Below, one piece after another: positions 10,261 through 23,382 of a DNA stretch of 64,000 nt. The DNA is from Massospora cicadina. Its lineage: Eukaryota > Entomophthoromycota > Entomophthoromycetes > Entomophthorales > Entomophthoraceae. The stretch is from positions 144,078 through 208,077 of the forward strand of contig JAKSZP010009290.1 in assembly GCA_022478985.1 (NCBI GenBank). Direction: 5' to 3'. The notes under the pieces are model-generated. The model was given only the letters and a program-made list of their open reading frames with translations, was not told the origin of the DNA and did no database searches. Numbering within the stretch: the stretch's first letter is position 1; each line of letters opens with the position of its first letter. Position numbers and translations under genes: made by a program.

Positions 10261-11179
10261 TACTATTTTACCTTCAACTTTATATGGCTTTGATCATATA
10301 GAAGTTGAATCTCCTACAACAATACTATGAGTCCAGTCACTCATGTTACCATAGTCAGCATCTGACGTGAAGAAAACATACTAATAGTCTTCAAGTAATT
10401 GATGCCTTTCACTAGTTCCTTATTTAACTTATCAGATATTTAGACTTATGGATAGCACGAATTTAATTGACAGCTGGTAGGCCAAAATCAAGGTGAGTAC
10501 CATTTAAAATGTACCTTGTTGATGCCATCATAGGATGTAATTGACCTTTCTCAATATCGTATTGTTTTGATAACCAGTATGTCTTCATTGGTTAGATTAC
10601 AAGGTAATAGCCCAATAGGCCACTGATAAGCTAATTCAAAGACTCCTAGTAAAACTCTTACTCTAAACCTATTTTCTTCATCAAAACTAGTAAATGTAGC
10701 AAGCAGTTCAAGGTATACTTAAGGTTATTTTTGTGGAAACCACTCTTTTCTTTCCTGGTTTAGCTTTTACCTCCTCAGTGGTAGAAATGGTATGCCCTCT
10801 GCTACATCTACTGAGTTGTGTTGGTTTCCATGTTTTTTTAGAGGTAGAAAATTGCGTAGGTAAAGTGGAAACTGGGTTTTCAACAAGATAAGCGTAATTC
10901 TTCTTGCTGGAGTCTTTATTTATCCAATATAATGGTAACTTCATAGTTGAGGAGTGATAAGTATTCTTCTTTAGGATTATTTATTCCTTCATATTATATC
11001 AATAACCGCGTCTCAATAGAATACCATATTGACTGTTGTCTAGGGTTACAGCAGGGGCTAAGAAAAATAATTTTCCAACTTGAATTGGCAGAAATGAGTA
11101 TACTTTTATTGAATTGTTATGAAAACAGGTGGTAAAATACTCTTGAGTGTATTCAAGGTCAGGGTGAGCTTGATCTTCC

Positions 11180-11340
11180 CATCTCAGGGTGAGACAACGT
11201 TAATAGTTGATCTCATATCAAAGGTAGCCATGATTCAGACCTTCTTAATCAACATTTCCGCCTTGTTAATAGTTCCTCCAAACTTTGGTGTAAGAACTAA
11301 CAACTCTTTGAGGCGGAACGTTACATTAAGCTTTTGAGCT
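11180..11340 (-). pseudogene. Element B protease remnant
   Basis: The minus strand reads ATFDMRSTINVVSP, which aligns with the family pattern ALIDTGSTINVVSP. The active-site DTG has become DMR, so this copy cannot be an active aspartic protease. The next segment upstream (11400-11639) contains an acidic DSERGHED stretch matching element J, which ties B and J to one lineage. Confidence 0.6.
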
Positions 11341-11639
11341 AGTCTCAGGATACTCTTTATGATCTTCAAAAAGACTGTGGATGCTTGAGATGGGTCAGAT
11401 TAACAGTTCAAGTTACGATAAGCATTTCTGGCTGTATTAATTAGATTGGGACACACAATAACCTGAATGAAGTAAGTACCTTTTGGGGGCATGGGTGTCA
11501 TAGATAGTTTGGCATTCAAAGAGCTCTGGTATGGCGAGCTTAGCGGGTGAACAAATATGTAATAACCTGCGTCCTCATGACCCCTTTCAGAGTCGTCACT
11601 ATATTCATTCTCAATGCAAGAGAGATGAGTGATTGGCAA

Positions 11640-13758
11640 TGTTTTGCTTTCAGGTACTTCAGATCAGCTGGCTTCAAATAAATCTGACCCTAAGCTGCAT
11701 TACTTTCACCTGCTCATAAAGTGCATGGTTTTTCTTAAAACATATAACTTGGTATAGCTATTTTCTTAAAGTAGTTGCATCTTGGCTTTTCCTTCTTAGG
11801 CTTCTCTTCCTTTACAGTATACACTATGGGTTTTGTGGAGGCATTTAATGAGATGTTGAGCTTGTGTGTGTCAATTACATCAAGCAGGGCATCTTTATAT
11901 ATATGAATTTGAGTCTTTGTTTTACAGAAGTGACATACATGGCAAGGTCGGGGTTATTATTTAAACCAACAAGCCATTGACTAAATCATTCTCCAGAGTA
12001 ATCAACTTTGAGATCATCAGCATTTATCCTCTAATTAAAGCGATTAGCAAATTTGGTAAGGGTTTCATTTAGGCGTAACACAATTCTCATGTAGGTTGTT
12101 TCATCATACTAAGGTTCGCTTTTAATCAGATTCTTTTATAGCGCATCTTTCATTTATTTCCATAAATGCAGGTCGTTTTGATGCAACATAACCTCTTTAA
12201 ACTACACAGCATAAATAATATAGAATATGCTTACCCTTCTTATGATCAGTCACACCTTTCATTGTGGCTTCATAGACATAGGGGAAAGATGCAATACTCC
12301 CTTCTCAAGATGTAAACTTGTCCATGAGCGTAGGTAAAAAGTAGTGTCATCTGATGCAGTAATGACAGGTACTCTGAATGCTTCAAATTCTTTAATCTTC
12401 TCTCCTATGTCACTATCTTCAACTTTCCATTTGAGTTGATGCATCTGGTCCTAAAAAGGATTAAAATTTTACTCCAATTCCTACAGGGTAAGTATTGGCG
12501 TAAAATCCAGAAAATTTGACTCCTCTTTCAAAAATGACTTTATCATTTTCCAAGTTCTTAACATGGATGTCCGGACAATGAATTTGTTAATGAGCAGATT
12601 AGTGGTAAGTTCGCAGAAGCTTTTTCTATCATCCAATATTCCAATGCGCATATTCAAGCAATCCTTTATCATTAAATTTAGTGCTCTGAGGAGGCTTGTC
12701 ATTCTTGGCTTGTATCTCTTCTGCAAGAATATTCCAGCTTTTCTCAGTTTCATTGAGGTGAAGATAGATCTGGTTAATGTCCTCTCAACTGGGGTATTCC
12801 CTCTCAAAGTGCTCTCCAATTGAGTCGCTCAGTAATGGAAAGATAAGACGCCTGAGTCCACAGTTTGTTAAGTCCTGTTTGACCTGGTCTACTCAAGAAT
12901 TGATATTTTGTGACACTGATGATGTCTCAGAGGTTCAATGGGCCTAACTCATCAATTCGTCGTAGGGTGTGCTCTAGCTGGGACTCAATGAAATCAATAT
13001 ATTTCTCCTCCTGTTCATGGCTAGTAGTCATATTGGAAAATTTCACTATGGGATTCGATATCTTGTCTTTTGGAGCTCTTCAGTGAAAGCGTTGAGTAAT
13101 CACTTAGTATTTTTATTTTACTCTGTAATGTCCTTTCTTAAGGAGCTTCATAACTTCCTCCACTTACTTGATAACGTTGGAATAAATAGTCGTTATTTAA
13201 ATTTATGGAGCTAAATAATGTAGAAACAGTTCACTTTAATTAAACAGCAGTTGTCTTCTAACTTTGAGATGCTAATTATATACCTGCTCATAGGAAATCC
13301 AAAAAGTTCCTTGGGTATTAATATGACGGTGGAGATCCTCGTTATAAACTCCTAGTAAAATGCATAATATGATAAAGTTCAGGGGTGTACAAATTGCATA
13401 ATATATTGAGATAGATTTGCACTTGATCCATAACTCTCTGGGAGAGCATTGGTATCATACAAGTTCATGAGAGACCTGTCCATGGCGGATGTTCTTTTTT
13501 GGCTGCCTCTTTGTCCTGGTTTAATGAATCCACGAAGTAACTCTTTAAATTCCTATATATATTGTCCAAGTAAGATGACTAGAGTTGAAATCTATGTAGG
13601 ATTTTCTTGAACAATTTTTAGTTGTGATGATGGGTAAAATTTCCATTTTGTCATCTTCTTCACCATTTCCATTGTGCACCCATTGGGATACGTTATTAAT
13701 TTAGTTATCTTACATAATGCAATCAATTGTTGCTGGTATTGTAATGAATTTGCTGATC
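11640..13758 (-). pseudogene. Element B gag region
   Basis: The interval between protease and primer-binding site is where Gag belongs. A degenerate zinc knuckle lies near 11895-11935 (C-H-F-C-K-T-K-T, with the His displaced), resembling J's. Other open stretches (12259-12444, 12481-12819) have no domain I recognise. The His and last Cys of the knuckle are not in place, so this is a weak match helped by its position. Confidence 0.5.
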
Positions 13759-13775
13759 CCCTATAGTGAGCACCA
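13759..13775 (-). promoter_or_regulatory. Element B primer-binding site
   Basis: On the minus strand this is TGGTGCTCACTATAGGG, directly next to the end of the 5' LTR. It starts with TGG, as a site complementary to a tRNA CCA end would. The same 17 bases occur on the plus strand in element F (56224-56240), and close variants occur in E and H. I cannot name the primer tRNA. Confidence 0.8.
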
Positions 13776-13776
13776 T

Positions 13777-14539
13777 CCTGTAGGACTTCCATTTTCAGCT
13801 CAGTGGTGATATGCCCGAGAATCCTGACAGTCAATACTTGAAGCTGATTAAGTTGAATGACAAGTATATTTGTATTTAAAATTTGAAAAGTCACTGAATA
13901 TGTTCCATCAACTAGAGTATCTGTCCTTTGGTAAGTACAGTGAAATGGAATTAATAGATTCATATACTCAAATGAGATATAGAAACTTTGACAAAACTTT
14001 ATTATATAAAAAACTAGTTGTTTTTATATCTCACCTTTAACAATATGAACCCCAAAAGTAAAAATGAATCGATAGAATTATTATAGGGAGAAATTTTTAA
14101 AGAGAGGCTTTTAGTCAGGAGATGTATTCCAGATGGTGTAATGCTTTTTATTAATTTTTGATAGGGAAAAATGGTGAGTTAAATACTCAAGTCAAATGAG
14201 ACTGATGTTTATATTAGGATGATCATTCAAAGCTTTTTGATTATTACCCTTCCTCAATTGTAACTTTATTTTCTTCAAGTTCTGACTTGAGTACATGTTG
14301 CCTGACCTTCTAATGATCCATTATTTTGGTTAGGCAGGATATCATTATGGGGTATCTTGGACTTGGTTTGGTTCATCAGAATTTCTTTAGAATCAAATTA
14401 AGATGTGCTGGTTATTTATTTCTCTGGATAATTTACCAAGATAGTTACTTTAACACCCTTCTTGAGTCTAGGCTTTGATTCATCTGAGGGGGTTAATGTT
14501 TAAGATTCTTTTTATCAGTTCTGATATCCTGATATTTAA
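13777..14539 (-). repeat. Element B 5' LTR
   Basis: Aligns with 7075-7843 along its whole length. Next to the primer-binding site, an imperfect inverted repeat (CTGTAGGACTTCC at 13779-13791 against GAATCCTGACAG near 13833) could form a stem just before the primer site. The right end at 14539 is set by the target duplication and by resumption of element J. Confidence 0.75.
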
Positions 14540-14544
14540 TAGAA

Positions 14545-17200
14545 GGTATACCATTCTATGTTAACGAGGAAGCAAAAATTAAATCAGGTGAACAAATAGT
14601 GGCTTCTATCAACATGACCCTGAAGATATCATGAACTTCCTATTAAACACCACTAGTACTGATGAAGTCAGCAGATTCACCATGAGTAACTTCAGGTGTC
14701 CTTGACCCAGATTATCAGTGACCAATTGAGTTACAAAATTGGACACATGACAGATTGCGACATCTTAGTCAATAAAAACCAGGAATTGAAAAAGAAAATT
14801 AATTTTAATTTTTAAAATAAAGGTACAATTTGTTAACTCAACTTTATTTAGGCTATCCGCCAACTAATATAATTTGCGCCATACTTAAGTTCAGATATCT
14901 GATAAGTTAATCAAGAGGAACTTCTGAATCCGCATCAGCTACTTGAATATTATCAATATGTTTTTCCGCGCCAGATGCTAATTATAGTCATAAAAAGAAC
15001 TGGATACACAGCATCAACACAGGAGATTAAGCGCAATAGAATTGTTGTCATATAGTGTGTACAAGTTGAAGATTATTTACTTAATCTCTGAGCTGAAACA
15101 GTATTAGATGTCAGCTTACTTGCGCCCTCCTAAAGTCCATGTTTGTCCCCATTGTTACTCATAAACGAGATAAATGGTGGTCATATAATAGTGAGAATTA
15201 TAGATACCTAACAGCCTCATAATTAGCGACAAATATCCCATTTCAAAAATTTATGATGCTCTGGTCTGACTTCCCGGATCAAATTTCTTCTCTAAAATTG
15301 GCCTCATCAGTGGTTACTGGCAGATGGATTTATCACCATAGCCCAAGAAAAGTGCGCATTAGTATGCATAGGATTAATTTAGACTACCCGCTTCTCAGTA
15401 TGATATGTAACACATTTGCATTGTCTTATTGAGTTATGGATTGCATTGTTTAAGATCATAAACTGATCTGTGTGATAATTTATTAAGATGACACAAATTC
15501 GTTTTATAACCTTTACTGATCTACTTGACCACCTTTAGTCTGTTTTCCAATGATCACAAGAAAATAAAAATAAAATTAAGCTTATAAGGTGCACCTTCTT
15601 TCAACAAGAAGTGGAATTTTTAGAACATGCCATATTGCAGAAATTGAATCAACACTTAAATGACAAAGTCAAAGAGATCTCTACAATTCCTAAACCAAGA
15701 GGCTCAGAGATATACATGTATTCTTAGGATATATGATTTACCATAAAATTATCACTAATTTTGCTCAACTCATCAAGCCCCTCTTTTGCTTTCTTGCAAA
15801 AAGTATCCCTTTTTATGGGAGTAGAACAAAGAACCAAAATTGAGAATATTAAGTAAAACTAAAAAGACCAATTTTTTAACATCTGGACTATGGGAGGCCA
15901 GTTTTCTTTTTACAGTCACTTCTAATTTTGCTGTAGGAGCCAAACTCTCACAGCTTGATGATGAAGGAATCATCCACCAGGTATCCAATTACAGCAAGAC
16001 GCTCACAAGTATGAGCTCAATTATATTGTCATGGAGAAAGAATGCCTAGCAGTTCTACTTGAGGTGAAACAATCCTGGCCCTTCCTATATGGTATGAATT
16101 TCACAGTTGTTACTTACCACGCTTCTTTTCTGTGGCTGCATACTGTAAAAGACCTTGCTAGATAATCTTAATGGACCCACGATCTAAATACTATGACATA
16201 GATATTGTCCATTAAGCTGGGACATGACACATGAATGTGAATGGGTTAACTTTATTATCTTTACTTCATTTAGATAACAAAAAAATGACTAGTTACACAA
16301 CCTACTTAGAAGCCAGACTCTTGGGAGGACAAATATGAACTAGTTCAGAAGATGCTGATATGACACTTAAAAACACTAAGGTTTTTGATGGTTTTTTGTA
16401 CAAGAGATTTGTAACAGACTGTTTACCTTACTTGCAAATTTTTAACTGGGTGCCATTTATGATGGAAGCTCACAATTTAGGACATGGAGGAGCCAGATAA
16501 ACCTATGAATGGATCAATAAACGTTTTTTGGGAAGTAATTTACTTCATGATGGATGTCTTAGACGCCCGCATAGCTTTCCAAAAACAAACGCCACATAAG
16601 GTTAAGTACATGTAACAGCCAATGCCATTTCAGAGTCCATTCTATTACCAAAATTAGATGTTATATGTCCAATCCCAAATAAAAAGAGGGAGATTAATAT
16701 ACCCTTGTAGGATCACATTTCATAAAGTGAGTTGAGCAATTGCCATTCAAAAAAATTCTTTGGACACTGCCAATTTCTGAAATCAGTATATTTATCTCAT
16801 AGGTATGGTTTCTCACAGATATTTCTATATAATAATGGGATGATTTTACTTCAAGAGTTATGAAGATCTTATCAAAAAATGGGAACAAAAACTAATTTAG
16901 CACCTTATAACACATTAACAACAGTGGTGTAAGATAAAAAATGGAACGTTAGTCTCATTTTTAGGTAAATTGCTACTTATTGTTCGTTATACTAGGACCA
17001 ATATCTTTTAAGTGCGTTGAATGCTTAATGGAGAAGTTTCCTTCCTATTATTAACATGTCCCCAATCAAGGCTTAATATGGGAGAGAATCTGTTATCCTG
17101 GCTCTGTTGGCTCAAAAAACTGCTGATGATATCACCGAGGAGCAAGAAAAAGTTTTAAGAAATTTATACACAATAATATGCAGTTCATTTCTGATGCAAA
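14545..17200 (+). pseudogene. Element J, RT, RNase H and integrase
   Basis: This continues the plus-strand element interrupted at 7074. A protease-RT spacer lies at 14545-14770. An RT palm segment is near 15290-15330 (SGYWQMDLSP). RNase H is near 15895-16070 (NFAVGAKLSQLDDEGIIHQV, then YSKTLTSMSS). The integrase zinc finger is near 16465-16510 (HNLGHGGAR), its core start near 16650 (LDVICPIPN), and its C-terminal block near 17060-17160 (YGRESV, then ADDITEEQEKVLRNL). Stops are frequent. The catalytic YLDD box could not be placed. It is the same family as F by protease and spacer similarity. Confidence 0.75.
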
Positions 17201-19398
17201 GATGAATTTGGTTATCTCAGTTAAAAAAAGCCAGTTAGAAAATGCATCCTTCCAACCTTTACCTCCTCTTGAGTCTTCTAATTTAATTTGTACTACCAAA
17301 GTTGTATAGCGCTGCATATTGGGTAGTTTGATTTTATCTGGGAAGGACATACGTTATAAACTATAAAAATGTAGAGAATATCTTTTTAAGTCCTTGGTTA
17401 CTGTAGTTACTATCTGTTGATTACATGGTCGATTATGCATTGATACTCCCCTGTCAGTATTCTTAAAAGAGGTGTTGTCAGATACCAGAGTATCAGTCAT
17501 GATAGGAAGAGTTTTTATGAGAAACCCTTTCAAAAGAATTGACGCCTAAGTCAAAAAAAGGGTTAGTTAAAGCCGTTGTTTTTATATGGATTAAGCATAA
17601 ATTTTTAAGGCTCAATTTAATACTAGGAAATATTCCCCAGCCTGATTTAGGCCCAAAATTCCTTGGGATAGAATCTCAATTAATTGATGTTATAAATTAT
17701 CAGAATGTAAGGTGACCTTTCCAATAGGCGGCTTATGAGGTGGTTGTTAAAGTTGCATCCTCAAATGGGTACAGATCTGGAATCTGCTAATGAACAACTT
17801 GAATAAAACCAAGCTTTATCTTTATGAATCATTTAAAGTACAATTTATAGCTATAAGAAATATGCTTAAAAAGGTATCTATAAAATAGGATGCGCTACCC
17901 TATAAAGCGCCTGCCATTCAAATAGCCCCCTTCTAAAGATTTTTTTATTCATTTTCTGAAGGGTATCATAGTGTTTGAAGTAACGTATAATAACCCCCAA
18001 AGCTATTTATAATAATGTTACATCTTTTTAAAAATCAAATCTGTTGACTTTACTTATTTAAGTCCTTTCTTCTCTTACCATAGGTTAGACACACTAGTTT
18101 TTGGGACCTGAGCGAGACTTAAATACCCTTAAAATAGATTAAAATTGCCTCAAGTCTTATACTATTGCAAGTATTGACTGTTAGCTCCTTGAGAATATCA
18201 CCATCAAGCTTGAAAAATCAAAGTACTACACCCCTCAAGGTTTTCCCTTCCCAATTCTGCCCATCACCAAAGAGTTGTGTAAAAGTTTAAGAGTCTGTGT
18301 AAGGAAGTGGTGGTGGCCAGAGTCTATTGTCATCAATCAGGTTTCTTTTGCATTGAGCGTTGTATATCAGGCTAGAAGGGTTCAAGTACAATAAGTGTTA
18401 GAGGCTGGAATTAAATGCTAACAAATTTTTCTCTGGATCAGGGATTAGAAAGTTGTTTTAAAACTTGTTACTTATGCTTAGGTATGACAAGCTTGCTCCT
18501 GACAGGGTAGGGCGTCTCAAATTCTTTGATTTAAGTTGGGGGCAGCCATACTATCCTAGCTGTGGGCATGTCTTGCAGAATGATTTTTAACCTATCAGGT
18601 CGCTTCTAGGCTGCAAAACAATTTGTAAGTAACTTGATAGTAATTCAAACAGCAGGCTGCATGATCTTCACGTGAATCATATATAAAGATGTTAAAAATG
18701 TTTAAATAGTGTGTTTAATTTCAGTCCCTCAATGCAAAAAGGTTTGATGGCCCTAATGTACGCCCCATATATTCCCAATTCCATATATGAGGCAGCAGTT
18801 TTATAGGTTCTGATTTCTCTCCATTTTTTTACTTTCTTTTTAATAAAATATAAAACACTTGGGGTTCTTATTTTTATTATTAAAAAAGCTTTAATGACAT
18901 TGACTAGCTATGTGATCTAATTCAAAAATTACTTGTTTATTATTATCATTTTCCTTCCTCACTTTATATCAAAATCTTGGATGGTTGTACCAGAAGTATT
19001 CTGTTAGTTGTTTTGAATAGTGAACATCCTGAGTGACGGTGAAGTCTTATTTTTATCAGTTAGATCCATTTCAGGATGTTTCACTTTAATAATTTTACAA
19101 ACTACCATCAAAATAGGCGTCACAATGCTTTGCAGGATCATTCATATAACCCAGATTAATTGTTGCCTCAGTCCAATAGATCCATTTAAAAAATTAATTA
19201 AAGAAATTTCAAGCCCAAATCATAAATTTACATACAAAAATTGATAAAATGTGCCCATTAAAACACTAGTTTTCATAACTTTAAGATTTTAATACAAAAG
19301 AAGCCAACTTTGAATTTTCGCACTCATCTTTCCCTGATTTATAACTTCAATCTTCTAATCAATCAGCATTTCATAACTAATACATGAAGCTTTATACC
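17201..19398. other. AT-rich stretch without recognisable gene
   Basis: No domain, LTR pair or RNA gene could be recognised here on either strand. Part of it should be the 3' end of element J, but I could not find J's polypurine tract or LTR. Positions 18220-18640 are slightly richer in GC than their surroundings and have short open stretches with no recognisable motif. Confidence 0.5.
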
Positions 19399-20373
19399 TG
19401 TTAGGAGCGGGCGAGACCAAGTTTGCTCTGGTTCCAAACTGGCGGATTCTGATCAGCCACTAGAGCAACCAAGCAATTGATATTCATGATGGGTCTACAA
19501 CCTTGTATCCGCCTAAGGCTCAATCAAATCAGCAGTAGAATGTTGGCCATTATTTGCTCCAACATGCACTAAATGCTCTTCAAAAAACGGCAAAAACTTC
19601 AAAGTCTGTTTGAGGGAAATGATTTTTATAAAAAAAACAAATAAAACAAGATATCCCGTGTGTCACAAGTAGGGGCACTGGCCAATATTGGAAAAAGGGG
19701 GTATTACAGTTTATGGTTCTCTTTTTGAGTTCTGCGGGTTTTGGGTTGGCATCTTCTCATGCTGCAGGTTTCCATGGTTCACACTGGGAAGGAGAGGGTC
19801 AACTCTTAAACTGTCACAGGAGCTGAGGTAATGAGAGGGAAACTTTTCAAGGTGGCGCGATAACAGAGGTTGGGGGAGTGATGGGGCATGCTAACTTAGT
19901 TGTCCACAAATATAACTACATAAAAAGTTTTGAAATTTTTCTTATATTGAGGCATGCTCCTTCTTAGAGGTCCAGCACTCAATTGACAAAAATCTTTAAA
20001 ACTGTTGGAAAGGGATATTGGGGAGATACTAAAAGTGAGAGTAAAATCAGGTTTGAAATTCTCAATAATCTTTGACAAAAAAATTTCATATCTAGGATGT
20101 TTATAACAGCATTAGATTTTATATTTCCATATTTTCTATGGAATGGGTGGGAGTATTGTTGGACTTTCCTGGGCACTTCTTACTCTTTATTAAGGTTGAG
20201 TAATTTCTCTGCACAGGAGCTTAGTCTTTTCAACATATCAAGTGCTAGGCACTGGGGGTAAAAAGTGGGCACAAATATTGGTTTTCTTAAAAGCAAATTG
20301 GCCTTTTCTACTTGAAAAGGTGTAATAGGCACCACCTGACTTCTTGCCCTTAGTGGAAAGGCTTAAATTACCC
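19399..20373 (-). repeat. Element K left long terminal repeat
   Basis: About 975 bp, matching 20850-21825 by eye with frequent mismatches and small gaps. It begins TGTTAGGAGC. At nearly 1 kb it is longer than its own internal region, which is unusual for an LTR. Confidence 0.78.
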
Positions 20374-20849
20374 TTTCCTTTTTTGCCAACCTTCTGATAA
20401 TCTTAGACTATTGGGACTCCATCCCCGCAGGGCAAGTTTATTATTGGGGTAAAGTGAGGCGTAATATTGCCTCGTTAGGGGGAGAATAAGAAGGACCACC
20501 TATCTTCTGAAAAGAATAGTTTACCAAATCCTGTAAAATGAGGGTCAAATTGGGGGAATCTGATCATGATGTGGCCAATTTGGACTGGGAAGGGACGTCA
20601 AATAGGAACTGGTAATTGGAAGACCCATCATTGGGTGGAATGCTAAAAGCAACTGGTAAGATCTCATTAGCAGAACTGACATACAGTGAGCTGCAGCTCA
20701 TAGACAGTGGCCAAATGAACCATACAAAAAGATGCGCCAAAAAACTGACAAACACACTATAGGGAAAGGATGAGAATGTACATGGAGGGTGATGAGGGGA
20801 GGTCCAAGCTGCATTGCAGCAGATTTTGTAAATATTACTGGCCTATCTA
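20374..20849. other. Element K core
   Basis: A 476-bp interval between the two repeats. It holds a 63-residue open frame on the minus strand (20564-20755) rich in hydrophobic and Ser residues, which resembles nothing I know and may be chance. A G-rich tract (GATGAGGGGAGG) occurs near 20792-20803. No primer-binding site of the TGGTGCTC type is present. Confidence 0.6.
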
Positions 20850-21825
20850 TGTTAGAATATGGGGGAGCTCAAGTTTACCTTAGTTCCAAACTGGCAGGTT
20901 CTGATCAGCCACTAGAGGAAAAAAGCAACTGCTGTCCATTTAGGTCCACAACGTTGTATCTGTCTAGGTCTCAACCATTTCAGAAGGAACAATTTGGCCA
21001 TTATTTGCTCCTTGATGACTATATGCTCTAAAGCAACTTCAAAGATTTCTAAAATTAGTTGTTAGTAAATGATTTTTTATTAAAACCCCAAGCAAAATAA
21101 AACAAACTAGGCCAGTGTGCTCATAAGTAGGGGCACTGGCCATTATATGAGAAAGGGGGTATTTCAGTTTGCGGTGCTCTTCTTGGATTCTGAAGCTCTT
21201 GGGTTGGCATGCTCTCATGCTGCAAGTTTCCAGGGATCACGCTGGGGAGGAGAGGGTCAATTCATGAATCTTTTTGTAAACTGAGGTATGGAGAGGCCTA
21301 AGTTGTGAGGTGGCATGAGAAATGAGGTTGGGGGTGGTGATTGAGCATGCATGATTGGCGCCCCCAATTTAGCTTTCTAAAAAAATTTTAAAGATTGCCT
21401 ATATTTAGGCAATCTCCATCTTCAGAGGTCTGGCACTCAATTTGCAGCAAATTTCCAAAATTGTTAGAAAGTATATGGGGAATATTAAAAGGGGGGTAAA
21501 ATTGTATTTGAGTTTAAATAATCTCTGTCATAATCAAATTTTCATATCTAGGAATTCATAACTGCATCATATTTGAATTTTCTAAATTTTGGGGAAATGG
21601 GTTGTATTGTTAGACTTAACTGGGGCATTTCAACCTTTTTACAGAGTTTAGGAAAATCTCTGCATAGTAGCTTAATCTTTTCAACATACAAGTGCTAGGC
21701 AGGAGGGGGATCAGAGTGTGCACAAATACAAGATTTTCTTAAAATTGAATACGCCTTTTCTACCTAAAATGGGGTAATAGTCATCATCTGGCTTCTTGCC
21801 CTTTGTGTAAAGTTTTATACTACCC
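20850..21825 (-). repeat. Element K right long terminal repeat
   Basis: Partner of 19399-20373. It contains a short palindrome-like stretch near 21395-21411 (GATTGCCTATATTTAGGCAATC) that is not conserved in the other copy. The end at 21825 is where similarity to the left repeat fades. Confidence 0.75.
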
Positions 21826-22819
21826 AGATAATCATAAATAGATTTCTGAAAGGTATACAACAGTAAGTATTATGATCTAGTCACATCTGGATAGTGGAAA
21901 CAATATAATTTTAAATGTGATCAACATATTTGTTGCAACCTTAAATGAGATGGAAAACAAATCTGGAAAGTTTATTACTCTAAAAGAAATTACAAAAATT
22001 AAATGACCAGCTTAATCAATATTATCTCCATTTAAAGTTTCAACTAGCAACTTCAAACTTCTTCCCCTTAAAGGATGACCATGAAAAAAGTACGTTCCAA
22101 CGCCTAGCAAGTTCCAGTTAGATATACAAAAAAAACTAGCGGGTATTTTTAGCTAATAGAACATTTACCTCATAATAGTTAACCATGTTGCTATGCTAGT
22201 ATCTAACTTATGTCAAAAATACTTTTATTATGATTTGACAACCATAACTGAATATCATAATAAATAATTCCTTGGACTGGGAAATTCATGTATGAACTTG
22301 GTAATGGCTACATAAGTTAAAATCCTAATATAATACAAAAAGGTTTGGAAATGCGCCAGATAAAACATATTTAACATCAGCAAAGGGATGAAATCTATTA
22401 GAATTAACTATTAATCTATTTTACCATCAATCCTTGATCATAAATTGTAAATCATCTAGTCATTTAAACAATTCAATACCTAACATGAGAAGCTTAGCTT
22501 CAAGCTAATCAAATTATGTATTCCAATAGGCTACATTATTTTGTAATATCATTTGGGCATAGCTGGTAGTGTGGTTTTATAAATATGCAATAGTATCTAT
22601 GTCAAAAAGATACGTTTGATAATAAATTTAATAAAATTACTCCTTTGTAGAATTTTTCATTTTATTTCTGTTTATATAGCAATAGTTAGTATAGGTCAGA
22701 TTTTATGGCATAAAGTTTAAGGGTAATTGTATAAAAGTAGTGACAAATACATCTAAAAGATTCATTATTGTAAAGTAATGAAAAGTTAAGACCATATGGA
22801 TCAGCATATATTACTGTAC
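21826..22819. other. AT-rich stretch without recognisable gene
   Basis: No open frame of note, LTR pair or RNA gene seen. It ends at the left target duplication of element D, so it and 27904 onwards were once contiguous. Confidence 0.5.
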
Positions 22820-22824
22820 ATAAC

Positions 22825-23381
22825 TATAGGAATACTGATAGAGATACAATAATAAGTTGCAAAGGCTATGAAATTATTAGCTCCATGACTCTAGCAAAGA
22901 CAGAAATAAGCGCAAAGAATTTATTAGTTCCGTTGCAATACTAGATTCCAATAGATTTATAAAATTCTGTTATGAATAGACTAAAATTGAGCATGCGAGA
23001 TAAAAATAGTGGTACTTTATTAGTTAAATATAATGGATAATTATAAGGGTAGATTTGGTAGTATTTCAAGAGGATTTTCATGCTCCACCCAAGGTAAGAT
23101 CTTTCCTAATAGATGACCAATATTGCTGATTCTAATTACTATACTTGTGATGATCAAATCTGATAAGGTTATATTAGATGAGATTGACCTTCTTGTGGGA
23201 TGTTTTGCCCCTTTTGATCTCTTAGCTTCATCCTTCAGAGGAGGCCAATAACTCTGAAGGGTTGGTCATTAATCTATCCAAGAATTGGATATCTCCAATA
23301 TGGTTTTTACAATCTCTTTAGACCAAGTCACCAAATTTTCAATTTTGATTCTTTTTGGTCATTGCAGTTGAATCCCCAACA
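22825..23381 (-). repeat. Element D 3' LTR
   Basis: A 557-bp LTR. On the minus strand it begins TGTTGGGGATTCAACTGC, just after the purine tract GAGGGAGGCA (23383-23392). It aligns with 27341-27898 throughout. Confidence 0.85.
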
Positions 23382-23382
23382 A

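Larger units (their letters stand above)
7075..14539 (-). mobile_element. Element B: Ty3/gypsy LTR retrotransposon inserted into element J
   Basis: Terminal repeats at 7075-7843 and 13777-14539 enclose, on the minus strand, gag, protease, RT, RNase H and integrase remnants in the standard order. A primer-binding site lies directly inside the right LTR. The flanking J sequence is continuous in F once B is left out, so B is a nested insertion between J's protease and RT. All protein domains carry stops and frameshifts. B is older than A, judged by LTR divergence. Confidence 0.85.
7070..14544. repeat. Target-site duplication flanking element B
   Basis: CAGAG at 7070-7074 and TAGAA at 14540-14544 flank B. 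The related element F has TAGAT at the same place in its uninterrupted sequence (near 59203), so both are plausible descendants of one 5-bp target. The match is imperfect (three of five), but the comparison with F fixes the position. Confidence 0.6.
19399..21825 (-). mobile_element. Element K: non-autonomous LTR element (large repeats, no pol)
   Basis: Two long direct repeats, 19399-20373 and 20850-21825, both starting TGTTAG, flank a 476-bp core. Both copies share landmarks in order, such as CTGATCAGCCACTAGAG, GTAGGGGCACTGGCCA and AAGTGCTAGGCA. On the minus strand a purine tract (GGCAAAAAAGGAAAGGG) lies directly before the left repeat, so the orientation is probably minus. The core has no gag or pol motif. 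The size ratio resembles a LARD/TRIM-type element that would depend on another element's enzymes. I could not establish a target duplication. Confidence 0.75.

Noticed and set aside
14247..14539. A truncated second copy of B in tandem with the first
   Set aside because: The target duplication at 14540-14544 and the resumption of J there fit a simple long LTR better. It is kept only as an alternative in the findings.
21395..21416. Short palindrome in the right repeat of K as a functional hairpin
   Set aside because: It is not conserved in the left repeat.
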